The notes under the pieces: model-generated
What the model saw: only the letters and a program-made list of their open reading frames with translations
The model's database searches: none
Told to the model about the DNA's origin: nothing
In this document: piece after piece, positions 24,929 to 34,671 of the stretch
Position numbering within the stretch: the stretch's first letter is position 1
Layout: every line of letters starts with the position of its first letter
From: Chryseobacterium sp. Bi04
GTDB taxonomy: Bacteria > Bacteroidota > Bacteroidia > Flavobacteriales > Weeksellaceae
DNA: 64,000 nucleotides
Direction: 5' to 3'
Assembly (NCBI RefSeq): GCF_918698085.1
Contig: NZ_CAKKLP010000001.1
Coordinates: 558,001 to 622,000, forward strand
Program-made: the position numbers and the translations under genes

Positions 24929-25936
24929 TTATTTTTTATTTTGTTTTTCCTTCAAGTTGTCCTTGAAAAAAGAGCTAAAAATGGTCTGCATATTGGGGAA
25001 TGAGGAATCTTGCCAATACTGGGTTTTGTAGTTGCTGTAGTCTTTATTAAATTTTACTTCATCAGTATCGTTCACTGAAGCTGATTTCTGAAGGATAAAG
25101 ATTTTGATAAGAAATAATCTGGTTGTAGTTTTCCTCACTTTTATGCTTTAGTTTAATAAAAAGGATTTCATTAAATTCCAGTAAGTCTTTGAGTGTTTTT
25201 TGAGAATCCTTTTCAAAAGCGATATTCTGAATTCCTCTCAGATCAAAAAAACGGAATCCAAACAGGGCAAATTCTTTTTGCTGCAGGTATTCACCGGTAA
25301 CCTCCATTTCATCTTTGCTACTGCTTTTAAGCTCTTTTATTTTTATGTTTTTCTTTTTGTATTCATCAAGATTTCCCACCTTTTTCATATTGGGGATTCC
25401 CAATGAGCTTCCATAATCCCAAAGAGCGGTCTGGTTCTTTTCTTTCTTAGGATCTATAAGTCTGTCCGATATTGTTCCACCCGGCTGCTTTTCAGCTTTT
25501 TTGTTTTATTATCGAAGATATAGGTTACAATTCCATCGGCATAGGCATTCAGTTTATTGTTGACGGTAACATAAGAATTAAAATTTCCTTTTATAAGAAT
25601 GTATTTTGCAGGTTTATTATTTTTAATGACTACGGTTTCTATTTCTTTTACCTGATCATTGATCTTAATAAATGGCTGGTCAAAATCTGAATAGGAGAGT
25701 GTGGCTACCAGAAAATTATTATATACCAGCTGGAATTTTTCCTGAGCCGGGGATAAGGATTGTTTATCAATTTTCCCATCAATATCAGAGTAGGCGAGTA
25801 TACTACCGTCTTTACCAAAAACAGAAACCTTTGGAAGAGGAATATTGCTTTTTTCGGAAACGAAAGTAATGGTCTGGGCATGGGTGAAAATGGAGACCAG
25901 GCAGAATAGCAGGTAAACCAGATACATTTTTTTCAT
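24929..25936 (-). pseudogene. Exported hypothetical protein gene broken by two frameshifts
   Basis: Three consecutive minus-strand pieces together make one protein of about 335 residues. Piece 1 starts at 25936 with a signal peptide (MKKMYLVYLLFCLVSIFTHAQ) and a carboxypeptidase-regulatory-like beta domain, and runs into a stop at 25454. The frame then continues in another frame from about 25465 (read ...LIDPKKEKNQTALWDYGSSLGIP) to a stop at 25062. A third frame continues from about 25080 (NDTDEVKFNKDYSNYKTQYW) to 24929. The protein style is continuous across both shifts. Either a recent pseudogene or two sequencing errors. Confidence 0.8.
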
Positions 25937-26021
25937 AGCACTATATTATTGCGATTAGACATCAGGCTTATGATTATGCAGGAAATTAATCCTAACACGA
26001 CAGCTATTTGGGTTGACTGCA

Positions 26022-26058
26022 TAAAAAAAGACTGATCGTTTACCAATCAGTCTTTTAT
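26022..26058 (-). terminator. Terminator of the act operon
   Basis: An 11 bp stem (AAAAGACTGAT/ATCAGTCTTTT) with a 9-base loop and, on the minus strand, a T-run after it. It lies 25 bases beyond the actF stop. Confidence 0.88.
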
Positions 26059-26080
26059 AATTTTATTTTGTTACAAGTCC

Positions 26081-27412
26081 TTAGAAAGGATACTCATAAA
26101 TTTCAGATTCGTGTAAGTAAGGGTTTCCTGTAGGAATCAGCTTCAGTTTAGATAAAGCAGAAAGTACAGTAAACATAAACAATCCAACTACGAATAGGAG
26201 AGCTCCCAGTATTAATAAGAATACTTCAGGAGTGTTCCAGTATGGTCCTACCGTTCCAGGCATTACCATGTTGAAGTAATCCAGGATGTGTCCTAAAATA
26301 ACTACTACAGCCATTACTGTTACTACTTTGTAGTTTCTCTTGATGCTGCTGCTCACTAATACCAATAATGGTAATAAGAAGTTTACAATAAGCATTGGTA
26401 AGAATGTAGTACCATAGTGCTGGAATCTTCCAAAGAAGTAGTTAACCTCTTCCGGAACGTTGGCATACCAGTAAAGCATGAACTGAGCGAACCATGTATA
26501 CGTCCAAAGCATACTTGTAGCGAAAAGGAATACTCCTAAATCGTGTAAGTGGTTGTCATTGAACTGAGGTAAGAAACCATTTTTCTTAAGATAAACACTT
26601 AATAGAATGATTACAGCAATACCACTTGAAAGGCAGCTAACCATTGAATACCAGATATACATTGTAGAATACCAGTGAGGATCAATAGACATTAACCAGT
26701 CCCAAGCCCAAGCAGCAGAAGCAAATCCGAAGAATGCAATATATCCTACTGCCCATCTGTAAAGCATCTGATATTCAACTTTAGATTTAGTTTCATCTAC
26801 TTTTTTAGACTGAGCTTTCAGTTTCCATGCAAAGAATGAAGCACCTACTACATAAATGATCGTTCTGATAGCATAGAAAGGTATATTTAAGAATCTTTTC
26901 TTTTCGAATAAAATTACGTCAAAGTGTGCAGATTCAGGATTCGTTAATTCAGGATCCATCCAGTGGAATAGGTGGCCATTGTGCGTGATATTCAATATCA
27001 TCATAATAACCAGAATTGCACCTCCGTAAGGAATATAAGAAGCAATAGCTTCCATTACTCTTGTAATAATAATTGGCCAACCAGCGTGGGCAGCATGCTG
27101 AATACAGTAGAAAAACAATACAGCACAACTTACTCCAAAGAAAAAGACAGCTACAAAGTGCAGCGATGCTAATGGCTGGTTGTGAACCTGAAGCTCGGCA
27201 TGCTCTAAATGAGCCGCGTGATCCTGTGGTCCAACCATTTCACTTGAGTGGGTAGGAGCATTATGACCTGAAGCATGAACAGCTTCCATCATTTGTTCTA
27301 TTTTCTCAGTAGAAAGTCCTTTATTCATAAAGAAGCCAATACCAAACAGAACTAAACCTACAACAAGAAGTATTATAGAAGTTGATTTTAATTTTGGTGA
27401 AAAACTATACAT
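26081..27412 (-). CDS. actF: Alternative complex III membrane subunit ActF
   Basis: A 443-residue inner-membrane protein with about ten helices, last gene of the act operon. Family features include a His-rich periplasmic loop after the first helix (SGHNAPTHSSEM...HAAHLEHAE), HGHLFHWMDPE, WAWDWLMSIDPHWYSTMYIWY, and MLWTYTWFAQFMLYWYANVPEE. ActF is related to ActC/NrfD and anchors the complex that oxidises quinol and passes electrons to cytochrome c or directly to an oxidase. Located nine bases downstream of actE. Confidence 0.92.
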   Translation of the reverse strand: MYSFSPKLKSTSIILLVVGLVLFGIGFFMNKGLSTEKIEQMMEAVHASGHNAPTHSSEMVGPQDHAAHLEHAELQVHNQPLASLHFVAVFFFGVSCAVLFFYCIQHAAHAGWPIIITRVMEAIASYIPYGGAILVIMMILNITHNGHLFHWMDPELTNPESAHFDVILFEKKRFLNIPFYAIRTIIYVVGASFFAWKLKAQSKKVDETKSKVEYQMLYRWAVGYIAFFGFASAAWAWDWLMSIDPHWYSTMYIWYSMVSCLSSGIAVIILLSVYLKKNGFLPQFNDNHLHDLGVFLFATSMLWTYTWFAQFMLYWYANVPEEVNYFFGRFQHYGTTFLPMLIVNFLLPLLVLVSSSIKRNYKVVTVMAVVVILGHILDYFNMVMPGTVGPYWNTPEVFLLILGALLFVVGLFMFTVLSALSKLKLIPTGNPYLHESEIYEYPF

Positions 27413-27420
27413 TTCTTTTC

Positions 27421-28107
27421 TTATTTTTTAGTTTCGGTAGTCGTTTCAGTTGCTGGCGCCGCTGCTGTAGCTGCTGCCGGTGCTGCTGCTCCTTTTTTGA
27501 AAGCACTCATCACATACATTGCCACTCTCCATCTGTCTCCTGCGTTCAGTTGTCCCGCATAAGATCCCATTGCATTTCTACCGTTTGTTAATACATAATG
27601 AACAGATCCTACCGTAATTTCTCTATCAGAATAGTTGGGTACACCAGAGAAAGCACCGGTTTGTACAATTGGACCTTGTCCATCACCTCCTGTTCCATGA
27701 CATGCAGCACAAGTACGGTCAAACAACATTTTTCCTCTTTCAATATCTTTGGCAGCGTTTGCCGGATTAAGAGGAGAGGTTGTCATATTCTTGGAAGCGT
27801 CATATCCTGCATTGTATTGATCTACATTTTTAGGAAGTAAACCTTCTTCAAAGATTCCGTCTTTATTTTGAGCTACTGAACCTTCTACGGGAGCAAGACC
27901 TGTTGCAAAGCTGTTTTTTACAAATGCAGGGATTTCATTCTCATGATCTGAGTATGCATCCTGAGCTTTCATCAATGGGTCATAAGCTACCGGAAAATAC
28001 ATGTCCGGAAAATATACCAATGGAGCATTGTCTTTTGGTCCGCAAGAATTAAGTAAAACTGTAGTTAAACCTAAAACTGCTGTAATTTTTAATACATTCT
28101 TTTTCAT
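27421..28107 (-). CDS. actE: Alternative complex III monohaem cytochrome c ActE
   Basis: A 228-residue lipoprotein cytochrome: signal with lipobox VLLNSCG, then a class I cytochrome c domain with the haem motif CAACH in FDRTCAACHGTGGDGQGP and an axial Met in NAMGSYAGQL. An Ala/Thr/Pro-rich tail ends the protein. It is the periplasmic electron exit of the complex. I start at the second in-frame Met (MKKNVLK), which gives a normal signal peptide and avoids the overlap with actD. Confidence 0.92.
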   Translation of the reverse strand: MKKNVLKITAVLGLTTVLLNSCGPKDNAPLVYFPDMYFPVAYDPLMKAQDAYSDHENEIPAFVKNSFATGLAPVEGSVAQNKDGIFEEGLLPKNVDQYNAGYDASKNMTTSPLNPANAAKDIERGKMLFDRTCAACHGTGGDGQGPIVQTGAFSGVPNYSDREITVGSVHYVLTNGRNAMGSYAGQLNAGDRWRVAMYVMSAFKKGAAAPAAATAAAPATETTTETKK

Positions 28108-28108
28108 T

Positions 28109-28630
28109 TTAAGCATCTTTAACAGTTATTTCTTCAACTCCAGTTTCAATAAGTAACTGTTTTACAGATTCTACATCTTCAGTTACAAATTCCATCATGA
28201 ATTTATCATCAGTAGTTCTTGGATCTGGGTTCTGAGCGGGAGCTCCTGGATACATTTTGTTTCTAACCAAGAAAGTTAAAGACATCATGTGAGCTGCACA
28301 GAATACCATTAATTCGAACATTGGAACTACGAATGCCGGCATATTGTGTGCCCAGTCAAAAGCTGGTTTACCACCAATATTCTGAGGCCAGTCATGGTTC
28401 ATTACATACCAGGTAACCGTAGCACCGATAGTAACACCATAAAGAGCATATAGAAAGGCCGCATCAGAAATTCTTGTTTTCTTTAATCCTAAAGCTTTGT
28501 CTAGTCCGTGAACCGGAAACGGAGTATATACTTCGTTTATTTTGATTCCTTTATCGTTGAATGCTTTAACGCCGTTCATTAAATCGTCGTCGTCAGCATA
28601 AAGTCCGTATACAATTTTAGTGGTGCTCAT
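28109..28630 (-). CDS. actD: Alternative complex III subunit ActD (DUF3341)
   Basis: A 173-residue inner-membrane protein with two helices (about FLYALYGVTIGATVTWYV and FVVPMFELMVFCAAHMMSLTF). Flanking parts are typical for DUF3341: YGLYADDDDLMNGVKAF at the start and a cytoplasmic tail with FMMEFVTEDVESVKQLLIETG. I start at MSTTKI, which overlaps the actC end by 14 bases and is preceded by an AAGGAG stretch. A structural subunit of the complex. Confidence 0.93.
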   Translation of the reverse strand: MSTTKIVYGLYADDDDLMNGVKAFNDKGIKINEVYTPFPVHGLDKALGLKKTRISDAAFLYALYGVTIGATVTWYVMNHDWPQNIGGKPAFDWAHNMPAFVVPMFELMVFCAAHMMSLTFLVRNKMYPGAPAQNPDPRTTDDKFMMEFVTEDVESVKQLLIETGVEEITVKDA

Positions 28631-30014
28631 CTCCTTCTTTTGCTTTATAAGTTTCACCTGAAATTTTCAGAATCGATTTTAATTCAGCCTGTGCAATTAC
28701 AGGGAATGTTCTTGCGTATAATAAGAATAATACAGAGAAGAATCCGATTGTTCCTAAGTATACACCCACATCAATGATCGTTGGCTTAAACATAGTCCAA
28801 GATCCTGGTAAGTAATCTCTTGAAAGGTTGATAACGATGATATCGAAACGCTCAAACCACATACCGATGTTAATGATCAATGCAACAATGAATGTCCAGA
28901 TAATATTGGTTCTTGCTTTTTTGAACCAGAAAGATGCAGGAACAACAAGGTTACAGATAATCAATGACCAGAAAGCCCACCAGTAAGGTCCTACTGCAGC
29001 ACCTGGTGAAAGGTACGTAAAGTCTTCAAATCTTGATCCGGAATACCATCCGATGAAGTATTCAGTAGCATAGGCTACCGTTACCATACCCCCTGTTAAA
29101 ACGATTACAATGTTCATAATTTCGATATGATACATAGTAATGTAATCTTCAAGGTGACAAACTTTTCTGGCGATCAACAATAGGGTCTGTACCATTGCGA
29201 ATCCTGAGAAGATTGCACCAGCTACGAAGTAAGGAGGGTAGATTGTAGAGTGCCATCCTTTAATAACTGAAGTTGCGAAGTCAAAAGATACCGTAGTGTG
29301 TACCGAGAATACAAGTGGAGTAGCTAACCCTGCAAGAACCAAAGAAAGTTCTTCGAATCTTTGCCAGTGTTTTGCTTTACCACCCCAACCGAAAGCTAAG
29401 AATGTATAAATCTTCTTAGTCCAAGGAGTTTTTGCTCTATCTCTGATCATTGCAAAGTCAGGGATTAATCCCATAAACCAGAATACAGTTGATACTGAGA
29501 AATAAGTTGAGATCGCAAATACGTCCCATAATAGCGGAGAGTTAAAGTTCCCCCAAAGAGAACCGAACTGGTTTGGTAAAGGGAATACCCAGTATCCAAC
29601 CCAAACTCTACCCATGTGAATTACAGGGAAGATTGCTGCCTGCACCACCGCAAAGATCGTCATCGCCTCTGCAGATCTGTTTACAGACATTCTCCATCTC
29701 TGTCTAAATAATAATAATACTGCTGAGATTAGGGTCCCGGCGTGACCGATACCTACCCACCATACGAAGTTGGTAATATCCCAACCCCAGTTAATAGTTC
29801 TGTTAAGCCCCCATGCTCCAATACCTGTCCCGATAGTATAAGCGATACAGCCGAATCCATAGATGAATAGAACTAGTGCGGCATATAGTGAAATCCACCA
29901 TAATTTACCTGCTCTTTCTTCGATAGGTCGTGCAATATCTTCTGTGATATCGTGATAAGTTTTGTGACCAATAATCAGAGGTTCCCTTATCGGAGCTTCG
30001 TAATGTCCTGACAT
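28617..30014 (-). CDS. actC: Alternative complex III membrane subunit ActC (NrfD family)
   Basis: A 465-residue polysulfide-reductase/NrfD-like protein with about ten membrane helices; it is one of two large membrane subunits and carries the quinol-binding side. Visible stretches are TNFVWWVGIGHAGTLISA, LLFRQRWRMSVNRSAEAMT, HMGRVWVGYWVFPLPNQ and SVHTTVSFDFATSVIKGWHSTIYPPYFVAGAI. It lies 25 bases downstream of actB and overlaps actD, so it is translated from the same message. Confidence 0.95.
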   Translation of the reverse strand: MSGHYEAPIREPLIIGHKTYHDITEDIARPIEERAGKLWWISLYAALVLFIYGFGCIAYTIGTGIGAWGLNRTINWGWDITNFVWWVGIGHAGTLISAVLLLFRQRWRMSVNRSAEAMTIFAVVQAAIFPVIHMGRVWVGYWVFPLPNQFGSLWGNFNSPLLWDVFAISTYFSVSTVFWFMGLIPDFAMIRDRAKTPWTKKIYTFLAFGWGGKAKHWQRFEELSLVLAGLATPLVFSVHTTVSFDFATSVIKGWHSTIYPPYFVAGAIFSGFAMVQTLLLIARKVCHLEDYITMYHIEIMNIVIVLTGGMVTVAYATEYFIGWYSGSRFEDFTYLSPGAAVGPYWWAFWSLIICNLVVPASFWFKKARTNIIWTFIVALIINIGMWFERFDIIVINLSRDYLPGSWTMFKPTIIDVGVYLGTIGFFSVLFLLYARTFPVIAQAELKSILKISGETYKAKEGDEHH

Positions 30015-30039
30015 TTTTTACCTATTTATTATTTAAACT

Positions 30040-33000
30040 TTATTTTTCTACTCTGTTTCTTACTTTAGTATGATAGAACACATTTGGTTTGGTTCCGATC
30101 TCCTCTAGTAAATAATATCTTCTGTTGCTAGAATATAAATCTCTAACTTCAGATTCTTTGTCATTCATGTCTCCGAACGTCATTGCTCCAGTAGAACAAG
30201 CAGCAGCACAAGCACAAGAGTTTTTAAACTCAGCATCTGTTACTTTTCTGTTGTCTCTCTTAGCTGCTAAAATAGTAGCCTGAGTTTCTTGGATACACAT
30301 TGAACATTTCTCCATTACCCCTCTAGTTCTTACAACTACGTCTGGGTTAAGTACCATTCTTCCTAAATCGTTGTTCATGTTGAAGTCGAACTTGTCATTT
30401 AGGTTATACGTAAACCAGTTGAAACGTCTTACTTTGTACGGACAGTTGTTTGCACAATATCTGGTACCGATACATCTGTTGTAAGCCATATGGTTTTGAC
30501 CTTGTTTACCGTGTGAAGTAGCCGCTACCGGACATACAGTTTCACATGGAGCGTGGTTACAGTGCTGACACATTACAGGCTGGAAGATTACATCCGGATT
30601 GTCTGCAGGGTGGTTTAATGCACCTCCTTCTTTATTGAAAGCAGTACCGTATAATTCTGGTACAGCCATTCCTTCTTTTAATCCTTCATATACCTCTACT
30701 TTCTGTCTTGAAGAATAGTAACGGTCAATTCTTAACCAATACATATCTCTGGACATTCTTACCTCTTCTTTACCTACTACAGGAACGTTGTTTTCAGCCT
30801 GACATGCAATAACGCAAGCTCCACAACCTGTACAAGAGTTTAAGTCGATAGATAAGTTGAAGTGAGGACCATCTGTATCATCAAAAGCATCCCAAAGGTC
30901 AATTTTTCTTGCTGGAAGTGCTCCACTGATGGTGTGGTATTCCAAAGGCTTGTTCCATCCTTTGTGCTCATCATCAAAAGGTACGCTGATGAATTCCGCT
31001 AAAGGAACTTCCTTAGCAATTTCATAACGTCCCATTAAGGTGTTTTGAAGCTGGATACCTGCAAATTCGTGATCTTCTCCTGTCTTTTCAATTTTAACTC
31101 CTGAAAGAGCCAGGTTAGAACCATCAAATAATGGATAAGCATTTACCCCTGTATCTGCAGTAGCTCCTGAGTTCTTTTTACCATAACCAAGCGCTAGACC
31201 TACAGATCCTTCTGCCTGACCGGGTTGAATGAATACAGGAACATCTTTTATTGTTACTCCGTTTACAGTAAGGTTTACGATAGAACCATCCAACTGCATT
31301 CTTGCATTAAGATCGTTATCAATCGCAAATTTCTCTGCATCTTTAGGAGAAATTGTCAAGTAATTATCCCAAGACATTCTGGTAAGAGGATCCGGTAATT
31401 CCTGCAACCAAGGGTTGTTTGCCTGAGTACCATCTCCCATTGAAGTCTTAGTATATAATACCAATTCTAATTCGGAAGCTTTAAAGTTTCCTAATTCAGC
31501 AACCGCCTGTGCAGCGTTTCCACCTGTATAAGATAATGTTGTTGCGTTGTTAGAAGTAACAATACCGTTATATAAAGCCTTATTGAAAGAAGTAGCACCT
31601 AAGATAGAAGCTGAGCTGGCTTTTAAATAATCATAGTAGTTGTTAGCAGCATTGTTTTTTCCATTCTTCCAAACCAATAAAGATTCTTCAATCTGTCTTG
31701 ACTTGTAGATTTTCTGGATCGTAGGCTGCATTAATGAATATACTCCTGTCTGAGGTTCAATATCACCCCAAGATTCTAGCCAGTTAGCTACAGGAATTAC
31801 AGCTTTCGCTGCTTTGTACATTTCATTTTTCTTATCAGCAACAGCTACTACACAAGCAACTTTTGATAAAGATTTTTTGAAATCTTCTCCTTTTGGATGA
31901 GAGTAAATAGGGTCTACATTGTTTGCGATTAATACGCCAACCTGACCTGCATTTACCCATCCTAAGAATTCCTGGTATCTTGCTTTATCAAATTCTTTCA
32001 GGAAGTTTGCTTTACCAGTGAAAGCTACTGATCCTAATTTTTGGTTGATTAAGTGTGCTAAAACCTGTGCTCCTTTAGAACTGTCAGCTAAAACAACAGC
32101 TTTACTGCCTTTTGCTTTAAGTTCGTTAGCAATTTCAGTAGCCGTCTTATCAGAAGTACCACCACCTACAATTGCATTGTAAACTTCAACTAAAGTTTTG
32201 TTTACTGCACTTGGCTTTAATCTGTATCTTGAGTCAGCATTAGCACCTGTCAATGACATGTTAGATTCCACCTGGATGTGTCTCAACATGTTTGGACCCG
32301 GCTTTCTTGCTGCTGCGTAAGAAGTTTCTAAGCTTGAAGCATTATAGTCTCCTAAGAAGTCAGCCTGAAAAGAAACTACCAATTCAGAACCTTTAAGGTC
32401 ATATACTGGTAATGCTCTCTGTCCGAATACTTCCTGAGCTGCATCCAGAGACGCAGAGTAAGGGAAAGCATCATAGGTTACTAATTCTGCTGTAGGATAT
32501 TTTGCTTTGAATTCAGCAAATAGCTTTTTGAAAGTTGGTGAAGCAAAAGAGTGTGACAAAAGCACAATCTTTTTACCTGCAGCTTTCGCATCTTCCAATC
32601 CTTTAAGAACAAAGCTGTCTACTTTATCGAAAGTTTCGTCCTTACCATCCAGTTTAGGCTGCTTTACTTTATCATTATCATAAAGAGAAAGTACACTTGC
32701 CTGAGCTCTTGCATTAGTTTTACCTAAATCACCAGCTGCTGGGTTTGGATCAATTTTGATAGGTCTACCTTCACGGGTCTTTACTAAAACACTGGCAAAG
32801 TCGAAACCATCAAAATAAGTGGAAGCGTAATAATTGGGTACTCCCGGAATAATATCATGTGGCTTTACCACATAAGGAATTGTTTTGATTACCGGAGCTT
32901 CACAGGCAGCTAATGTAACTGCTGCTGTAGAGAATCCTAAAAGCTTTAGGAAGTCTCTTCTTGAAGTACTTGATCCGTTGTTCTCAGCATCTCCAAGGAA

Positions 33001-33108
33001 ATCTTCTACCGGAATTTCTTCCTGAAACTCTTTCTGAGCCAGCTTATTATTTAAAGCTGGGTCTTTAAGTTCATGAATACTTCTGAATTGTATTTTGTTT
33101 GAAGCCAT
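30040..33108 (-). CDS. actB: Alternative complex III Fe-S/molybdopterin-like subunit ActB
   Basis: A 1022-residue periplasmic subunit, a fusion of a molybdopterin-oxidoreductase-like domain without cofactor use (N-terminal about 700 residues) and a ferredoxin-like domain. A twin-arginine stretch SRRDFLKLLGFS with Arg50-Arg51 suggests Tat-type targeting, with Cys69 in LAACEAP as a possible lipid site. Cluster motifs are CTGCGACVIACQAEN, CQHCNHAPCETVCP, CIGTRYCANNCPYKVRRFN and CSMC...CACAAACSTGAM. The clusters pass electrons from quinol to the cytochrome subunits. Confidence 0.96.
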   Translation of the reverse strand: MASNKIQFRSIHELKDPALNNKLAQKEFQEEIPVEDFLGDAENNGSSTSRRDFLKLLGFSTAAVTLAACEAPVIKTIPYVVKPHDIIPGVPNYYASTYFDGFDFASVLVKTREGRPIKIDPNPAAGDLGKTNARAQASVLSLYDNDKVKQPKLDGKDETFDKVDSFVLKGLEDAKAAGKKIVLLSHSFASPTFKKLFAEFKAKYPTAELVTYDAFPYSASLDAAQEVFGQRALPVYDLKGSELVVSFQADFLGDYNASSLETSYAAARKPGPNMLRHIQVESNMSLTGANADSRYRLKPSAVNKTLVEVYNAIVGGGTSDKTATEIANELKAKGSKAVVLADSSKGAQVLAHLINQKLGSVAFTGKANFLKEFDKARYQEFLGWVNAGQVGVLIANNVDPIYSHPKGEDFKKSLSKVACVVAVADKKNEMYKAAKAVIPVANWLESWGDIEPQTGVYSLMQPTIQKIYKSRQIEESLLVWKNGKNNAANNYYDYLKASSASILGATSFNKALYNGIVTSNNATTLSYTGGNAAQAVAELGNFKASELELVLYTKTSMGDGTQANNPWLQELPDPLTRMSWDNYLTISPKDAEKFAIDNDLNARMQLDGSIVNLTVNGVTIKDVPVFIQPGQAEGSVGLALGYGKKNSGATADTGVNAYPLFDGSNLALSGVKIEKTGEDHEFAGIQLQNTLMGRYEIAKEVPLAEFISVPFDDEHKGWNKPLEYHTISGALPARKIDLWDAFDDTDGPHFNLSIDLNSCTGCGACVIACQAENNVPVVGKEEVRMSRDMYWLRIDRYYSSRQKVEVYEGLKEGMAVPELYGTAFNKEGGALNHPADNPDVIFQPVMCQHCNHAPCETVCPVAATSHGKQGQNHMAYNRCIGTRYCANNCPYKVRRFNWFTYNLNDKFDFNMNNDLGRMVLNPDVVVRTRGVMEKCSMCIQETQATILAAKRDNRKVTDAEFKNSCACAAACSTGAMTFGDMNDKESEVRDLYSSNRRYYLLEEIGTKPNVFYHTKVRNRVEK

Positions 33109-33131
33109 TTATACTTCTAATTTTTTAGTTA

Positions 33132-34490
33132 TTAATAATGACATTTACCACACTCAAGACCTCCAATTGCATCTACAGTGATTTTACCTCCATCCTTAGG
33201 ATATTGTTTTTTCAACTTGTCATGTAGATTTTTGAAGTACTCTTTATTATAACCGTTGTTCATATCAACTTCAGTCGTTCTGTGGCACTCGATACACCAT
33301 CCCATAGTAAAGTCGTTAGCCATTTGAACAACATTCATTGTATCAATTTTTCCGTGACAAGCTTTACATACAACATCAATTTTGTTGTCAGGATTCTTTT
33401 TGTTGAAAGAATTGATGATTGCCTGCTCACCAGCTACTACGTGCTGAGAGTGGTTGAAGTACACGAAGTCTGGCATGTTGTGGATTCTTGTCCATTCAAC
33501 CGGCTGAGTTTTTCCTGTGTACTGTTGTTTTGCAGGATCCCAACCTGTTGCAGCATAGATCTTCTGGATCTCTCCGTCATAGAATGCCTTGTCTTTTCCT
33601 GGCTCCATGTAGTGATCTGCGTTGTATTCAGAAATTGTTCTGTGACAGTTCATACAAACGTTCATAGAAGGAATTTCAGATACCTTTCCGTATTTGGCAC
33701 TGGAGTGACATAGCTGACAGTCAATTTTCTGTTCTCCAGCGTGAATTTTGTGAGAGAAGTAGATAGGTTGTTCTGGTTTGTATCCTTTGTACACCCCGAT
33801 CCACATTAGCCAGTTCCATACTCCGTAAGCTGCAAGAATAGCCAGAATAGTTAAAGCTATCTTCCCAACGTAATGGAACTTCTCATACATTTCCTTGAAC
33901 GAACGAACCCTTGTTTCATTAAGACCCGCTAATTCTTCAGACTGACCCAGTGTTACCAGCTGTCTTAGTTTTACCAAGATCCAAACTAATAAACCTGCAA
34001 TCGCTAAAAGAGAAATGATGACAATGTTTGTAGTAGTTTTGTCTGCAGGTGCTGCCGCGGCTGCGCCAGTTGCAGAAGTTGCTTCCGGTTTTTTCTCTTC
34101 CGGAGCCGGAGGATTAGTAGTGAAAGCTAAAATGTCATCAATATCCTTCTCTGTAAGATTAGGAAACTGTAACATCTCAGTCTTATTATACTTTTCAAAA
34201 ATCTCATTGGCGTATTTATCCCCAGAAGCTCTAAGAGCTTTGTTGTCTTTGATCCACTTGTGAAGCCAATCTTTGTCTACACCACCCTCTGTCTTTACAC
34301 GTTCTACAACCCCTTTTAATGGAGGTCCAATAACCTGTTTGTCCAGCGCGTGGCATGCAGTACAATTCGCTTTGAAAAGTTTCTCTCCGTTTTTAGGATC
34401 GCCGTCTTGCCCGTAAAATGAAGCACTGGTTGATAGCAATAAGCCTATTGCGATCAACGTTTTTTTATAATGCTTTCTCCAACTAATCAT
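33132..34490 (-). CDS. actA: Alternative complex III cytochrome ActA with six haem c motifs
   Basis: A 452-residue first gene of the act operon. A signal peptide precedes a monohaem cytochrome c domain (CTACH in FKANCTACHALDKQVIGPPLKG), an Ala/Pro-rich linker, and two membrane helices at about residues 150-230. The C-terminal pentahaem domain carries CQLCH, CMNCH, CKACH, CIECH and CGKCH. Six CxxCH motifs in total: a fusion of the usual pentahaem ActA with a monohaem cytochrome. The likely role is electron transfer from ActB clusters to the terminal acceptor. Confidence 0.95.
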   Translation of the reverse strand: MISWRKHYKKTLIAIGLLLSTSASFYGQDGDPKNGEKLFKANCTACHALDKQVIGPPLKGVVERVKTEGGVDKDWLHKWIKDNKALRASGDKYANEIFEKYNKTEMLQFPNLTEKDIDDILAFTTNPPAPEEKKPEATSATGAAAAAPADKTTTNIVIISLLAIAGLLVWILVKLRQLVTLGQSEELAGLNETRVRSFKEMYEKFHYVGKIALTILAILAAYGVWNWLMWIGVYKGYKPEQPIYFSHKIHAGEQKIDCQLCHSSAKYGKVSEIPSMNVCMNCHRTISEYNADHYMEPGKDKAFYDGEIQKIYAATGWDPAKQQYTGKTQPVEWTRIHNMPDFVYFNHSQHVVAGEQAIINSFNKKNPDNKIDVVCKACHGKIDTMNVVQMANDFTMGWCIECHRTTEVDMNNGYNKEYFKNLHDKLKKQYPKDGGKITVDAIGGLECGKCHY

Positions 34491-34534
34491 TTAAATTATC
34501 TTATGTTAGTAAAATATTGAACATATCAATCCCG

Positions 34535-34542
34535 CAAAAATA
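34535..34542 (-). promoter_or_regulatory. -7 box of the act operon
   Basis: On the minus strand TATTTTTG is a full TAnnTTTG match, 44 bases before actA. No consensus TTTG lies at the -33 position, where the shared motif at 34542-34565 sits instead. Confidence 0.55.
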
Positions 34543-34565
34543 ATATTTTTAACACTAATTTAACG
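34542..34565. promoter_or_regulatory. Motif shared with the suf operon, act copy
   Basis: AATATTTTTAACACT followed by AATTTAACG matches the suf upstream copy at about 22 of 24 positions. Here it directly adjoins the -7 box and covers the -33 region, where an activator or repressor could act. The regulator role is inferred. Confidence 0.45.
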
Positions 34566-34624
34566 GCATATAAAAAGGGGAAAATGTCATTTAAGGTTAA
34601 TTTGTATTGATTCTAAATAACCTG

Positions 34625-34656
34625 TTTGGTATAGTTTTTTAATTTGTATAAATTTG
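34625..34656 (+). promoter_or_regulatory. Promoter of the SPOR-domain gene
   Basis: TTTG (34625-34628), a 20-base spacer and TAAATTTG (34649-34656) give a full consensus match. The gene starts 16 bases further on. Confidence 0.75.
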
Positions 34657-34671
34657 CGGAAACAAGTTTAA

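Noticed and set aside
33282..33713. 143-codon plus-strand frame opposite actA
   Set aside because: Antisense to a clear multihaem cytochrome; composition mirrors the haem motifs.
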